Notes under the pieces: generated by a model
Seen by the model: the letters and a program-made list of their open reading frames with translations, nothing else
Told to the model about the DNA's origin: nothing
Databases searched by the model: none
In this document: piece after piece, positions 34,432 to 43,309 of the stretch
How positions within the stretch are numbered: position 1 is the first letter of the stretch
Layout of the letters: each line of letters starts with the position of its first letter
Position numbers and translations under genes: made by a program
Assembly: GCA_938005465.1 (NCBI GenBank)
Contig: CALLNU010000001.1
Location: 3,795 to 67,794 of the forward strand
Direction of reading: 5' to 3'
From: an uncultured Collinsella sp.
GTDB taxonomy: Bacteria; Actinomycetota; Coriobacteriia; Coriobacteriales; Coriobacteriaceae
DNA: 64,000 nucleotides

Positions 34432-35862
34432 ATGGCATCGAAGAACCTTTTGCCCGTCGTCGCACTCTGCGGCGCGCTCGCAACCGGAACGCCTGTCGCC
34501 GCTTGGGCGACTCCTGTCATGGCAGACTCCTTACCAGCGGCCCTAAGCTCCGCACCAAATCCGTCGAGCGCCATTGCGTGCAAGCGTTTTTCGATCGCAC
34601 AGGCCGCAATCTCAACCTCGGGATGCCTTCGTCGTAATACGGACGGCTCGATAGTCGTGGATATCAATCGTTCGAACAAGGCAAACGGCTCCCAGGCGGG
34701 GTGCGCCGTCTGCACGTGGCGCTCGGTTGTGCTCGATGCAGATGGCGATCCATGCAATTTAGAGCTGCGCATCGACATCGCTTCGGTCGATGACTCGGCG
34801 AACGGAGCGAAGGTCGCCTTCGACGGTACGTTTTTTGAGAAAGGAGGCGGTATATGTCTGGGCTGCGCCGCCGCGAATGCAGACGACACGCAGCCCACCC
34901 TCTCATTCACGGCATCGTTGCGGCTGACCAAAGCCGGTACCGATGCCATCGCGGCGGGAGAAGCGTCCCTGCTGTTCTACGCCGTCAGTACCAAAGACAC
35001 AGACGCTCATTTCGAGAAGCCAGCCGGATCACTCAGCCTTACACGAGGGATAGAGGCAGGCCCTATTGAAATCGATGCCCGCGCGCAAAGCAGGCAACGC
35101 ATTCTTGCCGACCCGGCGCTTCTCGAAATGGAGTGGAACGGATCCGGAGCCATCGGAATTCTCCCCTCCGCGTTTGACGCCAAGACGCTCCCCCCAAACG
35201 ACGAACCCATCAACGCAACCATACAAGAAGAGAGCGCGGACAAAGAAGCAGGTGCGGGCGACACGCCGTCGCCGACAAACAGCGTCCCAGCTTCTTTCGA
35301 AGCGCCGAATGAGTCCGCTGCCGATCCAAACGATCCCGAGTTCGCGGACAGTCTGGGGCTTGTTGATCCTCAAGAGATCGATGAAGGCAACTGCTGCGTG
35401 CTTGCCGCGCTCGACCACACAGAGGTCGTCGACGCTGCGAACATCGAAGTTGCCGCCGCCAATCAGCCCGTCCGCAAGTCAGCCATCATCGCATTTCCTG
35501 AATCCATCGAAGTCGTCTTTTTGCCATCGGGCGAGGTCGTGGCCCCAACACTGCTCACCTTGTTGGGCGCCAAGAATACTCGAAACGAAATTAAAAAGGT
35601 CACAGTTGTCGACCCTGCAACCACCGCCAAGCTGCGTTTATACGCCGTTGCTCCAGACGGAGGCAAGACCTTAGAATTCGATGGTGACACACTCCTAGCC
35701 TGGCGACGTCTGGACATTATGCAAGACGTCTCGTATCAGATCGAACTCGAAGGGTTTGATCGTGCCCGCGATGCCAATATCATTGCCGCGGCTATTGAAT
35801 CCCCACAGCGGCTTATGACACTGCGCTTTGAATACTATCCCTATGTCCCGACAACCACCTGA
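34432..35862 (+). CDS. Large secreted protein of the exported operon, unknown function
   Basis: A 476-residue protein with a signal peptide (VVALCGALATGTPVAAWA, cleavage near residue 31). The mature part has a Cys-rich N-terminal domain to about 230 with several cysteine clusters (CAVC, CLGCAA), suggesting disulfides or metal binding. A Pro/Asp/Glu-rich linker spans about 255-315 (SADKEAGAGDTPSPTNSVPA) and a second beta-rich domain runs to the end. No anchor motif is visible. It follows the LAQTG gene by 18 bases with a strong RBS (AAGGAGA). The family is not recognised. Confidence 0.72.
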   Translation: MASKNLLPVVALCGALATGTPVAAWATPVMADSLPAALSSAPNPSSAIACKRFSIAQAAISTSGCLRRNTDGSIVVDINRSNKANGSQAGCAVCTWRSVVLDADGDPCNLELRIDIASVDDSANGAKVAFDGTFFEKGGGICLGCAAANADDTQPTLSFTASLRLTKAGTDAIAAGEASLLFYAVSTKDTDAHFEKPAGSLSLTRGIEAGPIEIDARAQSRQRILADPALLEMEWNGSGAIGILPSAFDAKTLPPNDEPINATIQEESADKEAGAGDTPSPTNSVPASFEAPNESAADPNDPEFADSLGLVDPQEIDEGNCCVLAALDHTEVVDAANIEVAAANQPVRKSAIIAFPESIEVVFLPSGEVVAPTLLTLLGAKNTRNEIKKVTVVDPATTAKLRLYAVAPDGGKTLEFDGDTLLAWRRLDIMQDVSYQIELEGFDRARDANIIAAAIESPQRLMTLRFEYYPYVPTTT

Positions 35863-35980
35863 GGCTTAAATGCTGCGCGTCGTTGCTAATGCCACTTATA
35901 TAACGTATTAGATGAGTCGCGATGTACCTCGCATTCCACTCTGCTACGATTGCCACGTTGGCATCAATACGGGAGGGCTC

Positions 35981-36697
35981 ATGCCGGGCTTGGGAACAAT
36001 CATCAACGTTGTGCTTTTGATTGCGGGCGGTCTTTTGGGATTAGCGGGCGGCCGCTTCATTACACCGCGCATCCAAGACACGCTCATGAAAGCATCGGGG
36101 CTGTGCGTCCTGTTTATCGGCCTTGGCGGCACCATGCAAAAGATGCTCCTTATCGATGGGAAGGCGCTGGCGACCACCGGTACCACCATGCTCATCGTCT
36201 CATTTGCGGTCGGTTCGCTCATCGGCGAGGCCGTCAACTTGGAAGCCGCCATCGAGAACCTTGGCGAATGGCTCAAGCGCAAGACTGGCAGTGAGGGCGA
36301 TAACGAGTTCACCAACGCTTTTGTCTCGACTTCACTCACCGTGTGCATTGGCGCCATGGCCATTGTGGGATCGATCCAGGACGGCCTGCTCGGCGACTGG
36401 TCAACGCTTGCCCTCAAGGGCGCACTGGACTGCATCATCGTCTGCACCATGACGGCCTCGCTTGGCCGCGGCTGCATCTTCTCGGCCCTGCCCGTCGCCG
36501 TGTTCCAGGGGACGATCACGTTGTTTGCCGGCGCGCTCTCCCCCATCATGACCACAGCGGCCCTCAACAGCCTTTCGCTCGTAGGCTCCATGCTCATCTT
36601 CTGCGTCGGCGTCAACCTCATCCGTCCTCAGACCTTCCGTACGGCCAATATGCTTCCCTCCGTCGTCATCGCCGTCATCTACGCCCTCCTGTTCTAA
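35981..36697 (+). CDS. DUF554 family membrane protein
   Basis: A 238-residue membrane protein with about seven hydrophobic segments. The N-terminal GTIINVVLLIAGGLLGLAGG and SLTVCIGAMAIVGSIQDGL (about 110-128) are characteristic of DUF554 (YdfK/YqgA). The function is unknown, though transport is often assumed. The ATG at 35981 follows GGGAGGG; an open upstream extension of 23 codons lacks an RBS. It lies between two other operons and appears monocistronic. Confidence 0.87.
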   Translation: MPGLGTIINVVLLIAGGLLGLAGGRFITPRIQDTLMKASGLCVLFIGLGGTMQKMLLIDGKALATTGTTMLIVSFAVGSLIGEAVNLEAAIENLGEWLKRKTGSEGDNEFTNAFVSTSLTVCIGAMAIVGSIQDGLLGDWSTLALKGALDCIIVCTMTASLGRGCIFSALPVAVFQGTITLFAGALSPIMTTAALNSLSLVGSMLIFCVGVNLIRPQTFRTANMLPSVVIAVIYALLF

Positions 36698-36739
36698 ATC
36701 TATCTACGCAGCAGTATCTCGAACACCTGTTTGATACTG

Positions 36740-36748
36740 TGCTATGAT
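36740..36748 (+). promoter_or_regulatory. Extended -10 promoter of the TerB-N cassette
   Basis: TGCTATGAT is a TGn-extended -10 with five of six consensus bases, about 38 bases upstream of the first gene. The cassette therefore probably has its own promoter, independent of the DUF554 gene. Confidence 0.55.
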
Positions 36749-36785
36749 ATGAGGTCACCGAAGCTGCGTTAGGAGAGGAGAAGCG

Positions 36786-38546
36786 GTGGCCGACCAGGAC
36801 ATCAAAATGCTCATCGAGCGCATTATGGCCGAGGCTCGGACCCATCAGTCCGCCCGTTTCTCAAACGAAATCTACGCAGACGAGCCGATTCTCAAAACCG
36901 GCCGACAGATGCAGAATTTCCTCCCCGACCAATACCGCAAGATGCGCGAGATATCGCGCTGGCAGGATGACCCCAAGGGCGGCGCGGGCCGCTGGCTATC
37001 GGAGGCCGAGCTTTTCTACCGCCAGGGCTTGCTGATGGCCGACTTTGAGGACGACTGTCCCTACAACGGCACCTTTAAGTCGTACTTTCCCACCTACAAT
37101 GCCATGAGCGACCGGCAGTTGCGCGGCTACTTTACCTGGCGTGCCCAAGTGCGCCGCGGAACCGTCGAGGAAACGTCTACATCCTTTGCCTTTCTGTATC
37201 TCTATGAGCTGATTTGCGGCATTGGCATAGATGATCCGCTCGAAGGTTTTAACAAGATCAAGGCCTTTTGGGATGTCTATCGCGCCTTCGAGCCCGGCAT
37301 CGACCGGTTTGCGCGCGTGTGGCTGCAGGATTACGCCGTTTTCCACGGACTCGACCCCAAGCTACTTCGCGACTCTAAAACCGTCATGTTCGATAACGCC
37401 CTTATCGAGCTGCGGCGCGCGGCACGAGACCTTGTACCAGCACCGGCACCGTCCGGCCAGACCCCTAAGCGTCGCAAAACCTCCGAGCCCACGCTCCCCC
37501 TTCCGCCCGATGAGGTGCGCGAGGAGCGACTCATGGCCGCCATCAACGCCCTCTCCACGTACAACCTAAGTAACTCGCGGCTCGACCGCAGCCACCACCG
37601 CGATCTGCGCCACGTGGCGTGCGCTGTGTATGTCCGTATGGCGCGCTACTATGACACGCACCGAAAGACCGACATCGTGGCGAGCTTATTTGGGGAGGAG
37701 ACGGCCATGCCCTACACCATGTTTGCCTCGGCCGTATTCTTTGCGCCCGAGCGCCACGAGGACTGCGAATATCGCCTGGACCCCATTCACATCTACCGCT
37801 GCCAAAACGGCTTTTGGGAATGCATGCGAATTCACGGCAGCAGGCAAAAAAGCAGCAAGCTTGGTGAGATGATGCGCGCCTGCGACCAACGCCTACGCCT
37901 GGCGCTGGACCCCGCCCATCCCCTTAAGGAAGAAAAGGTCCCCAAATATCTGGCCAAGATTATCGATGACGAGATTGTGGCATGGCTTTCGTGGGACGCC
38001 GCACACCAGCCCATCAAGATCGATATCGATTTGAGCCAGCTGGGGCACATTCGGAGCGCCGCCGCGCAAACGCGCGAAGCGCTTTTGATCGATGAGGAAC
38101 GCGAGGACGACGCATCCGCAGAAGCCGAGGCAGCGGACTCAGGGCAACCGGAAGCCGAGCCCGTAACCGACGCGATTGTCGAACCGGTCGTGGCACCCAT
38201 TCGGCAGGACTTGACCGACGAGCCGACCATATCCACCGAACAGTTTGGTGTCGTGGCACCGCTTCTCGCGCCGACGCCCGCGTTCGCAGCTGCTGCGCCC
38301 GCTGACGCCACAAACGAACTCGCGCCCGCCGCAGATGCCTTCCTTCGCGCACTGCTCGAGCAAAACGCAGCGCAAGCGACATCGGCAGTGGCGCACTCGG
38401 GACAGAGCGAGGACATGCTCGTCGATACCATCAACGAGGCGCTCTTTGACCTGGTGGGTGACACCGTAATTGAATTTGGCGCAGCAGGACCGCACATTAT
38501 CGAGGACTACGAAGCAGACGTGAGAGGATACCTAGACCATGAGTGA
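36786..38546 (+). CDS. TerB-N / TerB-C domain protein
   Basis: A 586-residue cytosolic protein. The N-terminal region (about 60-230) fits the TerB-N domain: WLSEAELFYRQGLLMADFED, FPTYNAMSDRQLRGYFTWR and LYLYELICGIG. The C-terminal region (about 405-586, with an Ala/Glu/Pro-rich insertion) fits TerB-C: IDLSQLGHIRSAAAQTREAL, and at the end LFDLVGDTVIEF and IIEDYEADVRGYL. The central TerB core is missing. Established knowledge links these domains to ter-related stress and DNA-processing gene neighbourhoods, but the biochemical role is unknown. The GTG start has AGGAGAGGAGAAG upstream, and its end overlaps the next ATG by 8 bases. Confidence 0.85.
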   Translation: MADQDIKMLIERIMAEARTHQSARFSNEIYADEPILKTGRQMQNFLPDQYRKMREISRWQDDPKGGAGRWLSEAELFYRQGLLMADFEDDCPYNGTFKSYFPTYNAMSDRQLRGYFTWRAQVRRGTVEETSTSFAFLYLYELICGIGIDDPLEGFNKIKAFWDVYRAFEPGIDRFARVWLQDYAVFHGLDPKLLRDSKTVMFDNALIELRRAARDLVPAPAPSGQTPKRRKTSEPTLPLPPDEVREERLMAAINALSTYNLSNSRLDRSHHRDLRHVACAVYVRMARYYDTHRKTDIVASLFGEETAMPYTMFASAVFFAPERHEDCEYRLDPIHIYRCQNGFWECMRIHGSRQKSSKLGEMMRACDQRLRLALDPAHPLKEEKVPKYLAKIIDDEIVAWLSWDAAHQPIKIDIDLSQLGHIRSAAAQTREALLIDEEREDDASAEAEAADSGQPEAEPVTDAIVEPVVAPIRQDLTDEPTISTEQFGVVAPLLAPTPAFAAAAPADATNELAPAADAFLRALLEQNAAQATSAVAHSGQSEDMLVDTINEALFDLVGDTVIEFGAAGPHIIEDYEADVRGYLDHE

Positions 38547-39843
38547 TAACGCATCCGCAGCACCCCGCGTGCCCAAGCGCGTCGCTGCCGTCATTCTCAA
38601 CTCGCTCAAGGGCGGCGTGGTCCCGCGCATCGGCCTTCCCTATATCACCGTAGGACGCGAGGTCGAGATCCGCGCCCTGCTCACCGACCTGAGTCTCATC
38701 GCCGGCGGCGGCGCAAGCTTCCGCTTTCTGGTCGGTCGCTACGGAGCCGGCAAGAGCTTTTTGCTCCAGACCATCCGCACGCACGCCATGGGCGAGGGAT
38801 TCGTCGTGGCCGATGCCGACCTATCCCCTGAGCGCCGCCTGCAGGGCGGCCAGGGACAGGGCCTTGCCACCTACCGTGAGCTCATCCGCAACATATCGAC
38901 TAAAACGCGCCCCGAGGGCGGTGCGCTCAACCTTATCCTGGATCGCTGGGTCGCCTCGTGTGCCGATGCCGATGAGTCTGCCGTCAATGCCCAACTGGCC
39001 CCGCTCGAGGAAATGGTCCACGGCTTCGACTTCGCCCGCATGCTCCGCCGCTACCGCGCGGCAGTATCCGAGGGCGACGAAGAAGCCATGAGCCGCGTGA
39101 CCAAATGGATTCGCGGCGAGTACCGCACCAAGAGTGAGGCACGCGCCGAGCTGGGCTCCTCGACCATCATCAGTGATGACGACTGGTACGACTACGTTAA
39201 GCTCATTGCGCGCTTTTTGGTCTGCAGCGGCTACAAGGGCATGCTGGTGCTCATCGACGAGCTCGTGAATCTGTACAAGATTCCCAACGCGATCACGCGC
39301 CAATACAACTACGAGAAGATCCTGACCATGTACAACGACACGCTCCAGGGCAAGGCGCAGTACCTGGGCATGATCATGGGCGGCACGCCAACCTCCATCG
39401 AAGACCGCCGCCGCGGCGTGTTCTCCTACGAGGCCCTGCGCAGCCGACTCGCTCAAGGCCGCTTTGCACGCGAGGACCTTAAGGACATGCTCGCGCCCAT
39501 CATCCGCCTGCAGCCACTCACCTACGAGGAGTTGCTGGTGCTGATCGAAAAACTCATGCAGATCCATGCCGGATACTTTGGCTGGACGCCCACGCTTACC
39601 GAGAACGACTTGGTGGACTTCCTCAAGATTGAGTTCGGCCGCGTGGGAGCCGATACGCACCTGACGCCCCGTGAGGTCATCCGTGACTTTATCGAGCTGC
39701 TCGATATCCTGTGTCAGAACCCCGATGCAAATGTGGCCGAGCTGCTGCAAAGCGTCGGCGGCGACGCGCTGGTGCCGGCAGCCGCAACAGGCGACACCGG
39801 CACCGCAGACGGCGACCGCAACTTCGCCGAATTCACCATCTAA
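38539..39843 (+). CDS. DUF2791 / BrxD-like P-loop ATPase
   Basis: A 434-residue ATPase. Walker A is FLVGRYGAGKSF (about 63-74) and Walker B is MLVLIDELVNL (235-245), followed by sensor-like MIMGGTPTSIEDRRRGVFSY. The sequence resembles DUF2791 proteins, the family that includes the BREX-associated ATPase BrxD. Such ATPases are usually encoded next to an Lhr-like helicase, as here. No BREX methyltransferase (PglX) or phosphatase (PglZ) gene is nearby, so this is not a complete BREX system. Its ATG lies inside the end of the TerB-N gene, implying coupled translation. The C-terminal 25 residues are low complexity. Confidence 0.87.
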   Translation: MSDNASAAPRVPKRVAAVILNSLKGGVVPRIGLPYITVGREVEIRALLTDLSLIAGGGASFRFLVGRYGAGKSFLLQTIRTHAMGEGFVVADADLSPERRLQGGQGQGLATYRELIRNISTKTRPEGGALNLILDRWVASCADADESAVNAQLAPLEEMVHGFDFARMLRRYRAAVSEGDEEAMSRVTKWIRGEYRTKSEARAELGSSTIISDDDWYDYVKLIARFLVCSGYKGMLVLIDELVNLYKIPNAITRQYNYEKILTMYNDTLQGKAQYLGMIMGGTPTSIEDRRRGVFSYEALRSRLAQGRFAREDLKDMLAPIIRLQPLTYEELLVLIEKLMQIHAGYFGWTPTLTENDLVDFLKIEFGRVGADTHLTPREVIRDFIELLDILCQNPDANVAELLQSVGGDALVPAAATGDTGTADGDRNFAEFTI

Positions 39844-39878
39844 CCTGCCAAAAAGGGACAGGTTTATTTTGGCAGGTT
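39842..39878. repeat. Hairpin with GGGACAGG loop
   Basis: A perfect 12-bp stem (AACCTGCCAAAA / TTTTGGCAGGTT) whose 13-base loop contains GGGACAGG. It overlaps the ATPase stop codon and lies 80 bases before the helicase RBS, so it may attenuate helicase expression. It resembles the element at 53939-53991, whose loop carries the complementary CCTGTCCC. Confidence 0.8.
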
Positions 39879-39959
39879 TTATCTGGGCAAACGTTGAAGC
39901 AGCAATGCAGCAAGCCGTTGCCAGCCGCGTTGAGAGATTCGTTTTTGAGAGGAGGCCCC

Positions 39960-42404
39960 GTGAACGCCTTTGACAGATATGCTCCGTTTATCCAAGACTT
40001 CATCTACTCCCACGATTGGGAGAGTCTGCGCTCTATCCAAGTTGCAGCGGCAGACGCCATCTTTAACACGCAAGATAATGTGCTCCTGACGGCATCCACG
40101 GCTTCCGGCAAAACCGAGGCAGCCTTCTTTCCCATCCTGACCGAGTTTTGGGAGAACCCGCCCGCAAGCGTGGGCGCCCTCTACATCGGCCCCCTCAAGG
40201 CGCTCATCAATGATCAGTTCGTCCGTCTCAACGACCTCTGCGAAGAGGCCGATATCCCTGTCTGGCACTGGCATGGCGATGTCTCGCAGTCGCACAAGGC
40301 TAAGCTCATCAAAAAACCGAGCGGCATCTTGCAGATTACGCCCGAGTCACTCGAAGCGCTCTTAATCCATAAGCACATGGCGATCCCGCGCATGTTTTGC
40401 GACCTGCGCTATGTGGTCATCGACGAGGTCCATTCGCTCATGCGCGGCGACCGCGGCGGTCAGACGCTCTGCCTTATCGAGCGCCTCTCGCGCATGGCAG
40501 GTGTGCAGCCTCGACGCATTGGCCTTTCGGCCACCATCGGCGACCCCGAGCGCACGGGCGCCTTTCTCTCACAGGGAACGGGACGCGACTGCATTATCCC
40601 CCGTTTTGAGGAACCGCGTCGCGTGTGGCGCATCTCCATGGAGCACTTCTACAACTCGGGTCCCCAGGCACAGCAGCGAGGATTCGAGAGCGTGGGTCCT
40701 CAAGAAGCCGAAGTGCTTGCGTGCGAGCGCATCGAGGCGGTGGCACCCGCGGCGCTGCCCGCCGGCGCCCAAGACATGCGTCACGGCGGACAGCTCACAC
40801 AAGAGGAGCGCCGTCAACGTCGTGAGCGGGCACGGGACAAGGCCGCTCCCAAGGACCGCCAAACTTCCTCGGCCCCCGAGGGCGAAGTCGACATCCCACG
40901 AGCGACCGAGCAGGCGCTTCTCAACCCCACCGACACGGCGCCCGACAACGCCGACCCCGGTATGGGCTATATCTTTGAGCATACGCGCGGCCGCAAGTGC
41001 CTGGTCTTTGCCAACTCGCGCGAGGAGGCAGAGGCCGTATGCTCCATGCTGCGCAGCTACTGCGAGAGTCGACACGAGCCCGACCGTTTCCTCATCCATC
41101 ATGGCAATCTTTCGGCATCGTTGCGCGAGACGGCCGAGGAACTCATGCGCGATGAGGAGCAGGCACAAACGACCGTCACCACCTCCACGCTGGAGCTCGG
41201 TATCGATATCGGCCGTCTGGAGCGTGCGTTTCAGATCGATGCGCCATTTACCGTCAGTTCCTTTTTACAGCGAATGGGCCGCACGGGACGCCGCGACCTT
41301 CCGCCCGAGATGTGGTTTGTCATGCGCGAGGAAGAGCCCGAGCCGCGCACGATGATGCCCGAGACCATTCCGTGGAAGCTCCTGCAGGGCATCGCGCTCG
41401 TACAACTCTATCGCGAGGAAAAGTGGGTCGAGCCGCCCGATCTCGATCGACTCCCCTACAGCCTGCTCTACCACCAGACTATGTCGACGCTCGCCAGCAC
41501 CGGCGAGCTCACACCGGCCGAGCTTGCCCAGCGTGTGCTCACGCTCAGCTATTTCCACCGCGTCTCGGCCGATGACTATCGCGTGCTGCTGCGTCACCTC
41601 ATTAAGATCGACCATATCCAGGTCACCGAAGGCGGTGGGCTCATCGTGGGTCTCGCGGGCGAGCGCATCATTAACAACTTTAAGTTCTACGCCGTATTCC
41701 AGGAAAACGAGGAATTCACCGTTCGCAGCGAGTCGGCCGAGTTGGGCACAATCGTCAATCCGCCACCGCCCGGTGAGCGCATCGCCATCGCCGGACACTG
41801 CTGGATTGTCGAGGAAGTGGACTGGAAGCGTCACACCGTCTTTGCCACGCAAGTCAAGGGCCGGGTGCCGGCCTACTTTGGCGACTGCCCCGGCGACATC
41901 AATACACACGTACTCGAGCGCATGCGCAAGGCGCTCAACGAGCACGCGACATATCCGTACCTCATGGGTAACGCACGGGCCCGCTTGGCGCAGGCTCGCC
42001 ATACGGCCGAGATTTCGGGTGCGGGAACTAAACCGCTCATCAACCTGGGCGGCGACACCTGGGTACTCTTCCCCTGGCTAGGCAGCTACGCCTTTTTGGC
42101 GCTCGAGCGCATGCTCAAGATTAAATGTGCCGCGGAGCTGGGCCTTCGCGGACTCGACCCATCACGCCCGTACTTTATGCAGTTTAAGATGAAGGCCGAC
42201 GAGGAGACGTTCTTTGAGGTGCTCGCCGCCGAGGCCGAGAAGGACTTTGATCCCATCGAGCTCGTCTATCCTGGCGAGGTGCCTTACTTTGACCGCTACG
42301 ACGAGTTTGTTCCCGAAGAGCTCGTGCGCAAGGGCTTTGCCGAAGGCGTGCTCGACACCGAAGGCATGAAGCAGCGCGTTCTCGGCTGGCGCGACCACAC
42401 ATAA
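39960..42404 (+). CDS. Lhr-like superfamily 2 helicase (BrxH-like)
   Basis: An 814-residue SF2 helicase. Walker A is TASTASGKTEA (44-54), the DExH box is VIDEVHSL (153-160), motif III is GLSATIG and motif VI is LQRMGRTGRRD. A charged linker of about 80 residues (from about 275) separates the two RecA lobes. A C-terminal region of about 330 residues follows, as in Lhr-type helicases associated with BrxD ATPases. The start is the GTG at 39960 with GAGAGGAGG upstream; the frame extends 83 codons further upstream through the GGGACAGG hairpin and is not credible there. It is third in the TerB-N/ATPase/helicase cassette and probably acts on DNA with it. Confidence 0.9.
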   Translation: MNAFDRYAPFIQDFIYSHDWESLRSIQVAAADAIFNTQDNVLLTASTASGKTEAAFFPILTEFWENPPASVGALYIGPLKALINDQFVRLNDLCEEADIPVWHWHGDVSQSHKAKLIKKPSGILQITPESLEALLIHKHMAIPRMFCDLRYVVIDEVHSLMRGDRGGQTLCLIERLSRMAGVQPRRIGLSATIGDPERTGAFLSQGTGRDCIIPRFEEPRRVWRISMEHFYNSGPQAQQRGFESVGPQEAEVLACERIEAVAPAALPAGAQDMRHGGQLTQEERRQRRERARDKAAPKDRQTSSAPEGEVDIPRATEQALLNPTDTAPDNADPGMGYIFEHTRGRKCLVFANSREEAEAVCSMLRSYCESRHEPDRFLIHHGNLSASLRETAEELMRDEEQAQTTVTTSTLELGIDIGRLERAFQIDAPFTVSSFLQRMGRTGRRDLPPEMWFVMREEEPEPRTMMPETIPWKLLQGIALVQLYREEKWVEPPDLDRLPYSLLYHQTMSTLASTGELTPAELAQRVLTLSYFHRVSADDYRVLLRHLIKIDHIQVTEGGGLIVGLAGERIINNFKFYAVFQENEEFTVRSESAELGTIVNPPPPGERIAIAGHCWIVEEVDWKRHTVFATQVKGRVPAYFGDCPGDINTHVLERMRKALNEHATYPYLMGNARARLAQARHTAEISGAGTKPLINLGGDTWVLFPWLGSYAFLALERMLKIKCAAELGLRGLDPSRPYFMQFKMKADEETFFEVLAAEAEKDFDPIELVYPGEVPYFDRYDEFVPEELVRKGFAEGVLDTEGMKQRVLGWRDHT

Positions 42405-42430
42405 AACCAGTCTTTTTGGGACGGGGAGAC

Positions 42431-43309
42431 TTACTTGTCGTGAAGGGCAGTGCCGAGGAAGTCGACGTCAAAAGGCACGGCTTCGGCAAAGGCATAGTCG
42501 CCGTCGGCGGCGATGAGCAGGTAGTTCTCCTCGCCGCCGAACTCTGTATCGCCACATGGGACCACCCAGGCGCGGGCGAATACCTCGAGTGCCGTGGCGA
42601 CGCAATCGCGCAGGAACGTCACGTCGCTCCCCTCGTTTGCGCTCACGATATTGGCAACGTAGATACCCCCGGGGTTCAGGCTGCCTCGCACCAAACGCAA
42701 CGCCTCAACCGTCGCCAGCTCGCGCACGGGTTCGGCACCACCAAAGCAATCGCTCACGACCACGTCGTAGCGACGATGGCCCACGCTCGTCACACCCAGA
42801 TACGAGCGAGCCTCAGCGGTTATCACCCGTAGGCGATCGCCCGCCGCGCGCTCCAGCTCGTCTAGGTAGAACCAGCGGCGCGCCAGGCGCGTAATCTCTC
42901 CGTCATACTCGATGACGTCCATGCGCAAGCCCTCGTGCGACATCAGGGCGAACTTAGGATAGGCAAACCCGCCGCCGCCCAGCATAAGCATACGGTTGAT
43001 ACCGTGACCATAAGCGGCGCGCATCGCATCCTCGGCCTCAAACACGTCGTCAAACGCGCGATAGTACGCAAAGACGGGCTCCGCCCAGCGCTCGCCAACG
43101 TAACTCGCGCTTTGGTAGACGCCGCCTTGCACCAACACGCGAATCTCATCGTCGCTCTCATTGTGCACGCGTTTCACACGCGCCAACCCATTGCGGGTTC
43201 GCGCAACCTGCAGACAGGCAGCACGAACAGCGACAGCGGCCGCACCAAGCGCCGCGGCTCCCAGAGCAACGCCGGCAACGACGCCAGCAGAAACACTCGG
43301 CTTGTTCAT
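42431..43309 (-). CDS. Spermidine synthase-like protein with N-terminal membrane helix
   Basis: A 292-residue protein with an N-terminal Ala/Val/Gly-rich hydrophobic segment (about 8-32) followed by a Rossmann methyltransferase-like fold of the spermidine synthase type. Visible elements are MLMLGGGGFAYPKFAL (the nucleotide-binding loop), DVIEYDGEITRLAR (the acidic residue binding the ribose) and YDVVVSDCFGG. Whether it transfers an aminopropyl group or something else is not known, and no ornithine or SAM decarboxylase gene is nearby. It starts exactly after the stop of elp3, so the two are co-transcribed. Confidence 0.78.
   Translation of the reverse strand: MNKPSVSAGVVAGVALGAAALGAAAVAVRAACLQVARTRNGLARVKRVHNESDDEIRVLVQGGVYQSASYVGERWAEPVFAYYRAFDDVFEAEDAMRAAYGHGINRMLMLGGGGFAYPKFALMSHEGLRMDVIEYDGEITRLARRWFYLDELERAAGDRLRVITAEARSYLGVTSVGHRRYDVVVSDCFGGAEPVRELATVEALRLVRGSLNPGGIYVANIVSANEGSDVTFLRDCVATALEVFARAWVVPCGDTEFGGEENYLLIAADGDYAFAEAVPFDVDFLGTALHDK

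Noticed and set aside
36786..42404. Interpretation as a tellurite-resistance (ter) operon
   Set aside because: There is no TerC, TerD or TerB core domain. Only the TerB-N and TerB-C modules occur, with an ATPase and a helicase.
38539..42404. Interpretation as a BREX system
   Set aside because: The BrxD-like ATPase and BrxH-like helicase are there, but no PglX methyltransferase, PglZ phosphatase or BrxC is in the window.
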